Origin: Actinacidiphila yeochonensis CN732
GTDB taxonomy: Bacteria; Actinomycetota; Actinomycetes; Streptomycetales; Streptomycetaceae
Assembly: GCF_000745345.1 (NCBI RefSeq)
Contig: NZ_JQNR01000005.1
Location: forward strand, 3,906,001 to 3,970,000
Length of the DNA: 64,000 nucleotides
Direction of reading: 5' to 3'
Made by a program: the position numbers and the translations under genes. This document shows positions 35,691-45,434 of this stretch, one piece after another (positions within the stretch are counted from its first letter, which is position 1; every line of letters starts with the position of its first letter). The notes below the pieces were generated by a model. The model was given only the letters and a program-made list of their open reading frames with translations, ran no database searches and was not told where the DNA came from.

Positions 35691-38359
35691 TGGAGTCGGC
35701 AGAAATCCGCCGCCGCTGGCTGCGCTTCTTCGAGGAGCGCGGGCACACCGTCGTGCCGTCGGCGTCCCTCATCGCCGACGACCCGACCCTGCTGCTGGTC
35801 CCCGCCGGCATGGTGCCGTTCAAGCCCTACTTCCTCGGCGAGGCCAAGCCGCCGCACCCGCGCGCCACCAGCGTGCAGAAGTGCGTGCGCACCCCCGACA
35901 TCGAAGAGGTCGGCAAGACCACCCGGCACGGCACGTTCTTCCAGATGTGCGGCAACTTCTCCTTCGGCGACTACTTCAAGGAGGAGGCGATCCGGTACGC
36001 CTGGGAGCTGCTGACCTCCTCCCAGGAGGAGGGCGGCTACGGGCTCGACCCCGAGCGCCTGTGGATCACCGTCTACGAGAAGGACGACGAGGCCGAGCGC
36101 ATCTGGCGGGACGTCGTCGGCGTGCCCGCCGAGCGCATCCAGCGGCTCGGCATGGACTCCAACTACTGGTCCATGGGCGTGCCCGGCCCGTGCGGCCCCT
36201 GCTCGGAGATCAACTACGACCGCGGTCCGGAGTTCGGCGTCGAGGGCGGCCCCGCCGTCAACGACGAGCGCTACGTGGAGATCTGGAACCTGGTCTTCAT
36301 GCAGTACGAGCGCGGCCCCGGCATCGGCAAGGGCAACTTCGAGATCCTCGGCGACCTGCCCGCGCGGAACATCGACACCGGCCTCGGGCTGGAGCGGCTG
36401 GCGATGATCCTCCAGGGCGTCCGGAACATGTACGAGACGGACACCCTGCGGGCCGTCATCGACACCGCCACCGCCCTCACCGGCGTCCACTACGGTGCCG
36501 CCCACGACTCCGACGTGTCGCTGCGGGTCGTCGCCGACCACATGCGCACCGCCGTGATGCTCATCGGCGACGGCGTCACCCCCGGCAACGAGGGCCGCGG
36601 CTACGTGCTGCGCCGGATCATGCGCCGCGCCATCCGCAACATGCGGATGCTGGGCGCCGAGCGCCCGGTGGTGGCCGAACTCGTCGACGTCGTCATCGGC
36701 ACGATGGGCCAGCAGTACCCGGAGCTGATCAACGACCGCAAGCGGATCGAGTCGGTGGCGCTGGCCGAGGAGTCGCGCTTCCTCAAGACGCTCTCGGCCG
36801 GCACCAACATCCTCGACACCGCGGTCTCCGAGACCAAGTCCGCCGGCGGCTCGGTGCTCGCCGGCGAGCAGGCGTTCCTGCTCCACGACACGTGGGGCTT
36901 CCCCATCGACCTCACCCTGGAGATGGCGGCCGAGCAGGGGCTGAGCGTCGACGAGGACGGCTTCCGGCGGCTGATGAAGGAGCAGCGCGACCGGGCCAAG
37001 GCCGACGCGCAGGCCAAGAAGACCGGCCACGCCGACCTGTCCGCGTACCGCGAGGTCGCCGACCGCGCCGGGGTCACCGACTTCACCGGCTACACCATGG
37101 ACGGCAACGAGGCCACCGTCGTCGGCCTGCTGGTGGACGGGCGGCCGTCGCCCGCCGCCACCGAGGGCGACGAGGTCGAGGTCGTGCTGGACCGCACCCC
37201 CTTCTACGCCGAGGGCGGCGGCCAGCTCGCCGACACCGGCCGGATCCGGCTGGACAACGGCGCCGTGGTCGAGGTGCGCGACGTGCAGCGCCCGGTGCCG
37301 GGGGTCAGCGTCCACAAGGGTGTCGTGCAGGTCGGCGAGGTGACCGTGGGCGCAGCCGTCCACGCGCAGATCGACCTCACCCGCCGGCGGGCCATCGCCC
37401 GCGCGCACAGCGCCACCCACCTCACCCACCAGGCGCTGCGCGACGCGCTCGGCCCCACCGCCGCGCAGGCCGGCTCGGAGAACTCGCCCGGCCGCTTCCG
37501 CTTCGACTTCGGCTCGCCCACCGCGGTGCCCGGCACCGTCCTGGGCGACGTCGAGCAGCAGATCAACGAGGTGCTGGCCCGTGAACTCGACGTCACCGCC
37601 GAGGTGATGCCGATCGCGCGGGCCAAGGCGGAGGGCGCCATCGCCGAGTTCGGCGAGAAGTACGGCGAGCACGTCCGGGTGGTGACCATCGGCGACTTCT
37701 CCAAGGAGCTGTGCGGTGGCACCCACGTCCAGAACACCGCCCAGCTTGGCCTGGTGAAGCTGCTCGGCGAGTCCTCCATCGGCTCCGGCGTGCGCCGGGT
37801 CGAGGCCCTGGTCGGCGTGGACGCCTACAACTTCCTGGCCCGCGAGCACACCGTCGTCGCCCAGCTCACCGAGCTGGTCAAGGGGCGCCCCGAGGAGCTG
37901 CCGGAGCGGATCGCCGGGATGCTGGGCAAGCTCAAGGACGCGGAGAAGGAGATCGAGCGGTTCCGCGCCGAGAAGGTGCTCCAGGCCGCGGCCGGTCTGG
38001 CCGAGGCCGCCGAGGACGTCAAGGGCGTCGCCCTGGTCACCGGCACCGTGCCGGAGGGCACCGGCACCGACGACCTGCGCCGGCTGGTGCTGGACGTGCG
38101 GCAGCGGGTCGGCGGCGGCCGGCCGGCCGTGGTGGCGCTCTTCGCCGTGGCCGGCGGGCGGCCGCAGACCGTCATCGCCGTCAACGACGCGGCCCGCGAA
38201 CGCGGCCTGAAGGCCGGCGAGCTGGTCCGCACCGCGGCCAAGACCCTCGGCGGCGGTGGCGGCGGCAAGGACGACGTCGCCCAGGGCGGCGGCCAGAACG
38301 CCGCCGCGGTGCCCGAGGCCGTGGAGGCGGTCCGCCGCCTCGTGGCGGAGAAGGCGTGA
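35690..38359 (+). CDS. alaS: Alanyl-tRNA synthetase
   Basis: Class II synthetase of 889 aa charging tRNA-Ala, with an editing domain that clears Ser- and Gly-tRNA-Ala. The catalytic core shows HGTFFQMCGNFSFGDYFK and the editing domain the zinc motif HSATHLTHQAL (about residues 571-581). CGGTHV is near residue 675, and the C-terminal C-Ala domain has GGGGGGKDDVAQGGG. Length is normal. ATG 35690 overlaps the upstream TGA by one base and has AAGGA before it. Confidence 0.97.
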   Translation: MESAEIRRRWLRFFEERGHTVVPSASLIADDPTLLLVPAGMVPFKPYFLGEAKPPHPRATSVQKCVRTPDIEEVGKTTRHGTFFQMCGNFSFGDYFKEEAIRYAWELLTSSQEEGGYGLDPERLWITVYEKDDEAERIWRDVVGVPAERIQRLGMDSNYWSMGVPGPCGPCSEINYDRGPEFGVEGGPAVNDERYVEIWNLVFMQYERGPGIGKGNFEILGDLPARNIDTGLGLERLAMILQGVRNMYETDTLRAVIDTATALTGVHYGAAHDSDVSLRVVADHMRTAVMLIGDGVTPGNEGRGYVLRRIMRRAIRNMRMLGAERPVVAELVDVVIGTMGQQYPELINDRKRIESVALAEESRFLKTLSAGTNILDTAVSETKSAGGSVLAGEQAFLLHDTWGFPIDLTLEMAAEQGLSVDEDGFRRLMKEQRDRAKADAQAKKTGHADLSAYREVADRAGVTDFTGYTMDGNEATVVGLLVDGRPSPAATEGDEVEVVLDRTPFYAEGGGQLADTGRIRLDNGAVVEVRDVQRPVPGVSVHKGVVQVGEVTVGAAVHAQIDLTRRRAIARAHSATHLTHQALRDALGPTAAQAGSENSPGRFRFDFGSPTAVPGTVLGDVEQQINEVLARELDVTAEVMPIARAKAEGAIAEFGEKYGEHVRVVTIGDFSKELCGGTHVQNTAQLGLVKLLGESSIGSGVRRVEALVGVDAYNFLAREHTVVAQLTELVKGRPEELPERIAGMLGKLKDAEKEIERFRAEKVLQAAAGLAEAAEDVKGVALVTGTVPEGTGTDDLRRLVLDVRQRVGGGRPAVVALFAVAGGRPQTVIAVNDAARERGLKAGELVRTAAKTLGGGGGGKDDVAQGGGQNAAAVPEAVEAVRRLVAEKA

Positions 38360-38360
38360 G

Positions 38361-38867
38361 ATGACGGGGGAGCAGCGTCCGGAGCCCGGCGAAGCGAGGA
38401 GCATGCGGCGCGGGCGCCGGATCGCCCTGGACGTCGGGGACGCCAGGATCGGGGTCGCCTCGTGCGACCCCGACGGAATCCTGGCCACCCCGGTGGAGAC
38501 CGTGCCCGGCCGCGACGTGCCGGCCGCCCTGCGGCGGCTGGCGGCCATCGTCGGCGAGTACGAGCCCATCGAGGTGGTGGTCGGCCTGCCCCGCTCGCTC
38601 AACGGCGGGGAGGGGCCGGCCGCGGCCAAGGTGCGGGAGTTCGCGCGGAATGTGGCGAAACTCATCGCGCCGGTCCCCGTGCGGCTGGTGGACGAGCGGC
38701 TGAGCACCGTCACCGCCACCCACGGGTTGCGTGCCTCGGGGGTGCGTGCCAAAAAGGGGCGTTCGGTGGTGGATCAGGCCGCCGCGGTCGTTATCCTGCA
38801 AACCGCACTGGAGACCGAACGGGCCTCGGGGCGGGCTCCCGGCGAGAGCGTCGAGGGAGTCATCTGA
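38361..38867 (+). CDS. ruvX: Holliday junction resolvase-like protein RuvX (YqgF)
   Basis: RNase H-fold nuclease of 168 aa, YqgF family; members process pre-16S rRNA or act as a putative Holliday resolvase. The first catalytic Asp is in IALDVGDARIGVA. VVGLPRSLNGGEGP carries the second block, and VDERLSTVTA and SVVDQAAAVVILQ the later acidic residues. ATG 38361 lies 1 nt after the alaS TGA with AAGG upstream; the internal ATG 38403 has GAGGAG only 1 nt away, too close to be used well. alaS-ruvX-mltG-aroE order is conserved. Confidence 0.93.
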   Translation: MTGEQRPEPGEARSMRRGRRIALDVGDARIGVASCDPDGILATPVETVPGRDVPAALRRLAAIVGEYEPIEVVVGLPRSLNGGEGPAAAKVREFARNVAKLIAPVPVRLVDERLSTVTATHGLRASGVRAKKGRSVVDQAAAVVILQTALETERASGRAPGESVEGVI

Positions 38868-38968
38868 TCGCGATACGGTAACGTTCCGCGCGACACGGCG
38901 GCGCCTCTGGGCGCCGCCCGTTTCGCAAGGTCGGCAGGCGTGTTGCCGACCATGTACCAAGGGGATCG

Positions 38969-40972
38969 ATGACTGACTATGGCCGGAGCCCCGGCTCCGA
39001 ACCGTGGGACCCCGAGGACCCGCTCTTCGGCGAGGCCCAGGACCGGGGATACGGGGGCCACCCGCAGCAGTACCCCCAGCAGGGCGGCTGGCAGGACCCC
39101 TACGCGACCGGCCAGCAGTACCCCGAGCAGCAGGGCTACGGCTACCCCCAACAGGGTTACCCGCAGCAGGACTACGGCCAGCAGCAGGGCTATGACGCCC
39201 CCCAGGACTACGGCCACCAGGGTTACGGGAACCCCGCCGGGCAGCAGGGCCACCCGCAGCACCAGGCGCCCCAGCAGCCCTACCCGGGCCAGGGCTACCA
39301 GCAGGGCTACGACGGATACGACGGCTACGACGGCTACGACGCCGGCTCGCACGGCACCGCCAACGGCTCCTACCCCGCCGGATACCAGGGCCAGCCGGGC
39401 GGCCCTTCCGGCCCCGCGGTCCAGCCGAACGCGTACCACGACCCCTACGGCGGCCACGCTCCCCAGGACCCCTACGCCGCCCAGGCCGACTTCTACGGGC
39501 AGGGCGGCTACCCCCAGCAGCAGAACCCGCAGAACCCGCAGGACCTGCGCGGCCCGCAGAACACGCAGCAGTACCAGCAGCAGTACCAGCAGCCCCTGAA
39601 CCAGCCTCAGCAGTTCTCCGGCGCCGCGGCGCCCCAGGGCGGCATCCCGGGCACCGGACGGCAGGACGCCGACGCCCTCGGCACGGGTCCCGGCGCCGAG
39701 GACGGCCAGGCCGGCGCGGGTACCCGGGAACGCCGGACCCGGGAGCCCGGCACCCGCTCCACCCGCCCCTCGGAGACCGACTGGGACGCCGAGTGGGACC
39801 CGGAGAAGGAGGACCCCACCGACCACGCGTTCTTCTCCGACCGGAAGGACGAGGACGACGAGGCCGACGACCGGGACGAGCACGACGGCCGCGGCCGCAG
39901 GTCCGGCTCCGCCGGCCCCAAGGAGGGCAAGAAGCGGCGCAGCGGCTGTGCCTGCGTGGTGGTGCTCGCCGTGCTGGTGGGCGGTGTCGGCGGCGTCGGC
40001 TACGCCGGCTACCACTTCTACGAGAGCCGTTTCGGCCCGGCCCCCGACTACTCCGGCCAGGGCAGCGGCGACGTCCAGGTGACCGTGGCCAAGGGCTCCA
40101 CCCTCGTGGCGATCGGCAACGCCCTCAAGGAAGCCGGAGTCGTCAAGAGCGTCGGCGCCTTCACCTCGGCCGCGGGCAAGAACCCCAAGGGCCAGTACAT
40201 CCAGGCCGGCGTCTACATCCTGCACAAGCAGATGGCCGCCGCCTCGGCCGTGACGATGATGCTCGACCCGAAGTCGCAGAACGCCCTGATCGTCCCCGAG
40301 GGATGGCGGGCGAGCCGGGTGTACCAGGCCATCGACGCCAAGCTGCACCTCAAGGCCGGCACCACCGCCGCCCAGGTCAAGGGCGACAAGGACCTCGGCC
40401 TGCCCTCGTGGGCGGACAACAACGCCGAGGGCTTCCTCTTCCCGGCGAAGTACAGCATCTCCTCGACCATGAAGCCCGTCGACGTGGTCAAGCAGATGGT
40501 CAGCCAGGCCAACGCCGAGTTCAGCCAGGACGACCTGGAGAACGCCGCGGCGAAGGTGGGCAAGTCGCCGCAGGACATCCTCGCGATCGCCAGCCTGGTG
40601 CAGGCCGAGGCGCAGCAGGCGGGGGACTTCGGCAAGGTCTCGCGGGTGATATACAACCGCCTCGACGACGGCACCCCCCTCGGCTTCGACTCCACGATCA
40701 ACTACGCCATGGGCCGCTCCACCCTCACCACCTCCCTCAAGGACACGCAGTACCCGTCGCCGTACAACACCTACCTGCACAAGGGGCTGCCGCCCGGGCC
40801 GATCGACAGCCCCGGCCACGCGGCGATCGAGGCCGCCCTCAACCCGACGCCGGGCCAGTGGCTCTACTTCGTCACCGTCAAGCCCGGCGACACCCGGTTC
40901 GCCGTCACCAGCGCCGAACACGAGAAGAACGTCGCGGCGTTCAACGAGTACCAGAAGGAGCACGGCGGATGA
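38969..40972 (+). CDS. mltG: Endolytic murein transglycosylase MltG
   Basis: Membrane-anchored lytic transglycosylase of 667 aa that cuts nascent peptidoglycan strands. Residues about 25-215 are an unusual cytosolic Gln/Gly/Tyr/Pro-rich tract, including four GYD units around residue 112. A charged linker, a basic anchor and one helix (CACVVVLAVLVGGVGGVGYAG, about 326-346) follow. The outside part has a LysM-like segment and the YceG domain with ILAIASLVQAEAQQAGDF, whose Glu near residue 549 is catalytic, and YNRLDDGTPLGFDST. AAGGGG precedes the ATG. aroE overlaps by 4 nt. Confidence 0.93.
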   Translation: MTDYGRSPGSEPWDPEDPLFGEAQDRGYGGHPQQYPQQGGWQDPYATGQQYPEQQGYGYPQQGYPQQDYGQQQGYDAPQDYGHQGYGNPAGQQGHPQHQAPQQPYPGQGYQQGYDGYDGYDGYDAGSHGTANGSYPAGYQGQPGGPSGPAVQPNAYHDPYGGHAPQDPYAAQADFYGQGGYPQQQNPQNPQDLRGPQNTQQYQQQYQQPLNQPQQFSGAAAPQGGIPGTGRQDADALGTGPGAEDGQAGAGTRERRTREPGTRSTRPSETDWDAEWDPEKEDPTDHAFFSDRKDEDDEADDRDEHDGRGRRSGSAGPKEGKKRRSGCACVVVLAVLVGGVGGVGYAGYHFYESRFGPAPDYSGQGSGDVQVTVAKGSTLVAIGNALKEAGVVKSVGAFTSAAGKNPKGQYIQAGVYILHKQMAAASAVTMMLDPKSQNALIVPEGWRASRVYQAIDAKLHLKAGTTAAQVKGDKDLGLPSWADNNAEGFLFPAKYSISSTMKPVDVVKQMVSQANAEFSQDDLENAAAKVGKSPQDILAIASLVQAEAQQAGDFGKVSRVIYNRLDDGTPLGFDSTINYAMGRSTLTTSLKDTQYPSPYNTYLHKGLPPGPIDSPGHAAIEAALNPTPGQWLYFVTVKPGDTRFAVTSAEHEKNVAAFNEYQKEHGG

Positions 40973-41799
40973 CCGCCTCCCGCCGGGCAGCCGTCCTCGG
41001 ATCGCCCATCGCGCACTCCCTCTCCCCGGCGCTGCACCGCGCCGCCTACGCCGAACTCGGCCTGGACGGCTGGCGGTACGACCGGTTCGAGGTCGACGAG
41101 GCCGCGCTGCCCGCGTTCGTCGAGGCGATGGACCCCGCCGAGTGGGCCGGGCTGTCGCTCACGATGCCGCTCAAGAGGGCGATCATCCCGCTGCTGGACG
41201 AGGTCTCCGCCACGGCGGGCTCGGTCGAGGCCGTCAACACCCTGGTGCTCACCCCCGAAGGCCGGCGCCTCGGCGACAACACCGACATCCCCGGCATGGT
41301 CGCGGCCCTGGCCGAGCGGGGCGTCGGCTCCGTGCCCGCCGCGGCCGTCCTGGGCGCCGGCGCCACCGCCTCCTCGGCGCTGGCCGCGCTGGCCCGGATC
41401 TGCACCGGCGAGGTCACCGCGTACGTGCGCGGCGCCGAACGGGCCCGGCAGATGCAGCAGTGGGGCGAGCGGCTCGGAGTCGACGTGCGTGCCGCCGCCT
41501 GGGACGACGCCGCCGAGGCGCTCACCGCGCCGCTGGTCGTCAACACCACCCCGGCCGGCGCCGCCGACCACCTCGCCGCCGCCGTCCCGGCCGCCCCCGG
41601 CACCCTCTTCGACGTCCTGTACGACCCCTGGCCGACCGCCCTCGCCGCCGCCTGGACCGCCCGCGGCGGCGCCGTGACCGGCGGCCTGGACCTGCTCGTC
41701 CACCAGGCCGTCCTCCAGGTCGAGCAGCACACCGGCCGCACCCCCGCCCCGCTGGCCGCCATGCGCGCCGCCGGCGAGGCGGCCCTCGCCGCGGCCTGA
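40969..41799 (+). CDS. aroE: Shikimate dehydrogenase
   Basis: NADPH-dependent reduction of 3-dehydroshikimate to shikimate, 276 aa. Substrate site SPIAHSLSPALH at residues 12-23, catalytic Lys69 in SLTMPLKR and Asp106 in DNTDIPG; the nucleotide loop reads VLGAGATASSAL rather than the usual GAGGAARA. ATG 40969 overlaps the mltG TGA (ATGA). It begins the run of aro genes, though aroC follows after 166 nt rather than by overlap. Confidence 0.94.
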   Translation: MTASRRAAVLGSPIAHSLSPALHRAAYAELGLDGWRYDRFEVDEAALPAFVEAMDPAEWAGLSLTMPLKRAIIPLLDEVSATAGSVEAVNTLVLTPEGRRLGDNTDIPGMVAALAERGVGSVPAAAVLGAGATASSALAALARICTGEVTAYVRGAERARQMQQWGERLGVDVRAAAWDDAAEALTAPLVVNTTPAGAADHLAAAVPAAPGTLFDVLYDPWPTALAAAWTARGGAVTGGLDLLVHQAVLQVEQHTGRTPAPLAAMRAAGEAALAAA

Positions 41800-41965
41800 G
41801 CCGCCCTCCGCCTCCGTCCGGCGTCCGAGCGGTGGGACACGGATCTGCAGGTCGGCGGAACGTGGGAGGATCGTGCGTGGGGGCGCCGTACGGACGACGG
41901 CGGCCGCCGGGAGCCGTACGGCCCCGCGAGAGGAACGCACCACCACTTTGTCCTGGGAGCAACCG

Positions 41966-43150
41966 TTGAGCAGATTGCGCTGGCTGACCGCTGGGGAGTC
42001 CCACGGGCCCGCACTTGTCGCGACACTGGAGGGCCTGCCGTCGGGCGTGCCCGTCACCACCGCCCTCGTGGCGGACGCCCTCGCGCGGCGGCGGCTCGGC
42101 TACGGTCGCGGCGCCCGGATGAAGTTCGAGCAGGACGAGGTCACCTTCCTCGGCGGGGTCCGCCACGGACTGACCATGGGCAGCCCCGTCGCGGTGATGG
42201 TCGGCAACACCGAGTGGCCCAAGTGGGAGCAGGTGATGGCCGCCGACCCCGTCGACCCGCAGGTGCTGGCCGACCTCGCCCGCAACGCCCCGCTGACCCG
42301 CCCCCGGCCCGGCCACGCCGACCTCGTCGGCATGCAGAAGTACGACCTCGAAGAGGCCCGCCCGGTGCTGGAGCGGGCCAGCGCCCGCGAGACCGCCGCC
42401 CGCGTCGCACTCGGCGCCGTCGCCCGCTCCTACCTCAAGGAGACCGCCGGCATCGAGATCGTCTCCCACGTCGTGGAGCTCGGCGCGGCCAAGGCTCCCT
42501 ACGGCGTCGTGCCGGTGCCCGGCGACGAGGAGCGGCTGGACGCGGACCCGGTGCGCTGCCTGGACGAGGCCGCCGCCAAGGCGATGGTCGCCGAGATCGA
42601 CCAGGCCCACAAGGACGGCGACACCCTCGGCGGCGTCGTCGAGGTGCTCGCCTACGGCGTCCCCGTCGGCCTCGGCTCCCACGTGCACTGGGACCGCCGG
42701 CTCGACGCGCGGCTGGCCGCCGCCCTCATGGGCATCCAGGCCATCAAGGGCGTGGAGCTCGGCGACGGCTTCGACCTGGCCCGGGTGCCCGGCTCGCAGG
42801 CGCACGACGAGATCGTGCCGGGCCCGGACGGGGTGCGCCGCTCCACCGGCCGCTCCGGCGGCACCGAGGGCGGTATGAGCACCGGCGAACTCCTGCGGGT
42901 GCGGGCCGCCATGAAGCCCATCGCCACCGTGCCGCGCGCCCTGGCCACCATCGACGTCACCACCGGCGAGCCCGCCAAGGCCCACCACCAGCGCTCCGAC
43001 GTGTGCGCGGTGCCGGCCGCCGGCATCGTGGCCGAGGCCATGGTGGCGCTGGTGCTCGCCGACGCCGTCGCCGAGAAGTTCGGCGGCGACTCCGTCGCGC
43101 AGACCCGGCGCAACGTCCGCGACTTCATCGACCACCTGGCGATCCGGTGA
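41966..43150 (+). CDS. aroC: Chorismate synthase
   Basis: FMN-dependent conversion of EPSP to chorismate, last step of the shikimate pathway, 394 aa. Signature segments are LRWLTAGESHGPAL at the start, RLGYGRGARMKFEQD, and the C-terminal HHQRSDVCAVPAAG. The family start SRLRWLTAGESHG falls on TTG 41966, 5 nt after GGGAGC (41955-41960), so this is another TTG start; a longer frame from 41873 has no family match. aroK, aroB and aroQ follow with overlapping stops and starts. Confidence 0.96.
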   Translation: MSRLRWLTAGESHGPALVATLEGLPSGVPVTTALVADALARRRLGYGRGARMKFEQDEVTFLGGVRHGLTMGSPVAVMVGNTEWPKWEQVMAADPVDPQVLADLARNAPLTRPRPGHADLVGMQKYDLEEARPVLERASARETAARVALGAVARSYLKETAGIEIVSHVVELGAAKAPYGVVPVPGDEERLDADPVRCLDEAAAKAMVAEIDQAHKDGDTLGGVVEVLAYGVPVGLGSHVHWDRRLDARLAAALMGIQAIKGVELGDGFDLARVPGSQAHDEIVPGPDGVRRSTGRSGGTEGGMSTGELLRVRAAMKPIATVPRALATIDVTTGEPAKAHHQRSDVCAVPAAGIVAEAMVALVLADAVAEKFGGDSVAQTRRNVRDFIDHLAIR

Positions 43151-43680
43151 CCGCCCCGGCCGGGGCCGGCGGCCCCGCCGTCGTCCTGGTCGGGCCGCCC
43201 GGCGCGGGCAAGTCCACCGTGGGGCGGCTGCTGGCCGACCGCCTCGGCGTCGCCTACCGCGACACCGACGCCGACATCGAGGCCGCGGCCGGCAAGGCCA
43301 TCCCCGACATCTTCGTCGACGACGGCGAGCCGCACTTCCGCTCCCTGGAGCGGGCCGCGGTGGCCGCCGCCCTGCACGGCCACGAGGGGGTGCTGTCGCT
43401 GGGCGGCGGCGCCGTCATGGACGACGGCACCCGCGCCCTGCTGCGCGGCCGGGCCGTCGTCTTCCTCGACGTCAGCCTGCACGACGCCGTGCACCGGGTC
43501 GGCCTGGACGCGCCCCGGCCGCTGCTGGCGGTCAACCCGCGGCAGCGCTGGCGCGAGCTGATGGAGCAGCGCCGCCCGCTGTACACCGAGGTCGCCCGGG
43601 CGGTGGTCGCCACCGAGGGCCGCGACCCGCAGGCCGTGGCCGACGCCGTACTCGAAGCACTGGAACTGAAGGACGCATGA
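43147..43680 (+). CDS. aroK: Shikimate kinase
   Basis: ATP-dependent phosphorylation of shikimate, 177 aa. P-loop GPPGAGKS at residues 16-23, Mg/substrate Asp in YRDTDADIE, the shikimate-binding RSLERAAV and LSLGGGAV blocks, and lid RQRWRELMEQRRPLY. GTG 43147 overlaps the aroC TGA by 4 nt (GTGA). Confidence 0.95.
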   Translation: MTAPAGAGGPAVVLVGPPGAGKSTVGRLLADRLGVAYRDTDADIEAAAGKAIPDIFVDDGEPHFRSLERAAVAAALHGHEGVLSLGGGAVMDDGTRALLRGRAVVFLDVSLHDAVHRVGLDAPRPLLAVNPRQRWRELMEQRRPLYTEVARAVVATEGRDPQAVADAVLEALELKDA

Positions 43681-44795
43681 GCGAGAACACCCGGGCACAG
43701 GACCCGACGGCGCCGCCCACCCGCATCGCGGTCGGCGGCTCCGCCGGCACCGACCCGTACGAGGTCCTGGTCGGCCGCCAACTCCTCGGCGAACTCCCCG
43801 GCCTGGTCGGGGAGCGGGCCGAGCGGGTCGCCGTCATCCACCCCGAGGCGCTGGCCGACACCGGTGAGACCGTCCGCGAGGACCTCGCCGAGCAGGGCTT
43901 CGAGGCCATCGCCATCCAGGTGCCCAACGCCGAGGAGGCGAAGACCGCCGAGGTCGCCGCCTACTGCTGGAAGGCGCTCGGCCAGAGCGGCTTCACCCGG
44001 AGCGACGCGGTCGTCGGCGTGGGCGGCGGCGCCACCACCGACCTGGCCGGGTTCGTCGCCGCCACCTGGCTGCGCGGCGTGCGCTGGATCTCGGTGCCCA
44101 CCACCGTGCTCGGCATGGTCGACGCGGCCGTCGGCGGCAAGACCGGCATCAACACCGCCGAGGGCAAGAACCTCGTGGGCGCCTTCCACCCGCCGGCCGG
44201 GGTGCTGTGCGACCTGGCCGCGCTGGAGTCGCTGAGCACCAACGACTACGTCAGCGGCCTCGCCGAGGTGGTCAAGACCGGCTTCATCGCCGACCCGGTC
44301 ATCCTCGACCTGGTGGAGTCCGACCCGGCGGCCGCCCGCAGCCCCCGCGGCCCGCACACCGCCGAACTCATCGAGCGCTCCATCCGGGTCAAGGCCGAGG
44401 TGGTCTCCGCCGACCTCAAGGAGTCCGGCCCGCGCGAGTTCCTCAACTACGGCCACACCCTCGGCCACGCCATCGAGAAGAACGAGCGCTACAGCTGGCG
44501 GCACGGCGCCGCGGTCTCCGTCGGCATGGTCTTCGCCGCCGAACTCGGCCGCCTGGCCGGCCGGCTGGACGACGCCACCGCCGACCGCCACCGCGCCGTG
44601 CTCGCCTCCCTCGGCCTGCCGCTGACCTACCGCGGCGACCAGTGGCCGCGGCTGCTGGAGAACATGCGGCTGGACAAGAAGTCCCGCGGCAACCTGCTGC
44701 GCTTCATCGTGCTCAACGGCCTCGCCCGCCCGGTGGTCCTGGAGGGCCCCGACCCGGCGATGCTGCTGGCCGCGTACGGGGAGGTGGCCGCGTGA
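43677..44795 (+). CDS. aroB: 3-Dehydroquinate synthase
   Basis: NAD- and metal-dependent cyclisation of DAHP to 3-dehydroquinate, 372 aa. Nucleotide site GVGGGATTDLAGF, then PTTVLGMVDAAVGGKTGIN, metal ligand region GLAEVVKTG and the His pair in NYGHTLGHAIE. ATG 43677 overlaps the aroK stop by 4 nt; AAGGA is 4 nt upstream. Housekeeping AroB rather than a secondary-metabolite dehydroquinate-synthase-like cyclase, judged from the aro context. Confidence 0.95.
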   Translation: MSENTRAQDPTAPPTRIAVGGSAGTDPYEVLVGRQLLGELPGLVGERAERVAVIHPEALADTGETVREDLAEQGFEAIAIQVPNAEEAKTAEVAAYCWKALGQSGFTRSDAVVGVGGGATTDLAGFVAATWLRGVRWISVPTTVLGMVDAAVGGKTGINTAEGKNLVGAFHPPAGVLCDLAALESLSTNDYVSGLAEVVKTGFIADPVILDLVESDPAAARSPRGPHTAELIERSIRVKAEVVSADLKESGPREFLNYGHTLGHAIEKNERYSWRHGAAVSVGMVFAAELGRLAGRLDDATADRHRAVLASLGLPLTYRGDQWPRLLENMRLDKKSRGNLLRFIVLNGLARPVVLEGPDPAMLLAAYGEVAA

Positions 44796-45232
44796 CCGCC
44801 CGCCGCGTCCTGGTCCTCAACGGCCCCAACCTCGGCCGCCTCGGCTCCCGCGAGCCCGACGTGTACGGCGCCACCTCCTACGCGGGGCTGGTGGAGTCCT
44901 GCGGCGAACTCGGTGCCGAACTCGGCCTCGACGTCGAGGTGCGCGAGACCAACGACGAGGGCGAACTGATCCGCTGGCTGCACGAGGCCGCCGACGGCCG
45001 GCTGCCCGTCGTCCTCAACCCCGGCGCGTTCACCCACTACTCGTACGCCATGCGGGACGCGGCGGCGCAGCGCACCGCGCCGCTGGTCGAGGTGCACATC
45101 TCCAACCCGCACGCGCGCGAGGAGTTCCGGCACAACTCGGTGGTGGCCGCGGTGGCCTCCGGCACCGTCGCCGGCTTCGGCATCGGCTCCTACCACCTCG
45201 CCCTGCGCGCCATCGCGGAGGAGCTCGTCTAG
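44792..45232 (+). CDS. aroQ: 3-Dehydroquinate dehydratase, type II
   Basis: Dodecameric type II dehydroquinase of 146 aa, third step of the shikimate pathway. NGPNLGRLGSREPDVYG at residues 9-25 holds the catalytic loop, NPGAFTHYSYAMRDA and VEVHISNPHAREEFRHNS the His and Arg residues. GTG 44792 overlaps the aroB TGA by 4 nt. A 12-bp hairpin follows. Confidence 0.95.
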   Translation: MTARRVLVLNGPNLGRLGSREPDVYGATSYAGLVESCGELGAELGLDVEVRETNDEGELIRWLHEAADGRLPVVLNPGAFTHYSYAMRDAAAQRTAPLVEVHISNPHAREEFRHNSVVAAVASGTVAGFGIGSYHLALRAIAEELV

Positions 45233-45247
45233 GCCCGGTCCGGCACC

Positions 45248-45276
45248 CGGCGGCGGGCCGCCCCGGCCCGCCGCCG
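45248..45276 (+). terminator. Terminator of the aro operon
   Basis: CGGCGGCGGGCC (45248-45259) pairs with GGCCCGCCGCCG (45265-45276), 12 bp, loop GCCCC. Confidence 0.85.
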
Positions 45277-45434
45277 TGGCTCCGGGGCCGGTCATGGGCC
45301 GGTCCGGGGCCAGGGTGTTCACACAACCCGCCCTGCTCGCGGTAGCGTTCGGTGCGATCGGGGGCCGTCGCGCGCGGTCCTCCCCGAGCACCGCCAGGGT
45401 TCGCGCAACCTCCGCACGGATGGAGTCGGCCGAT

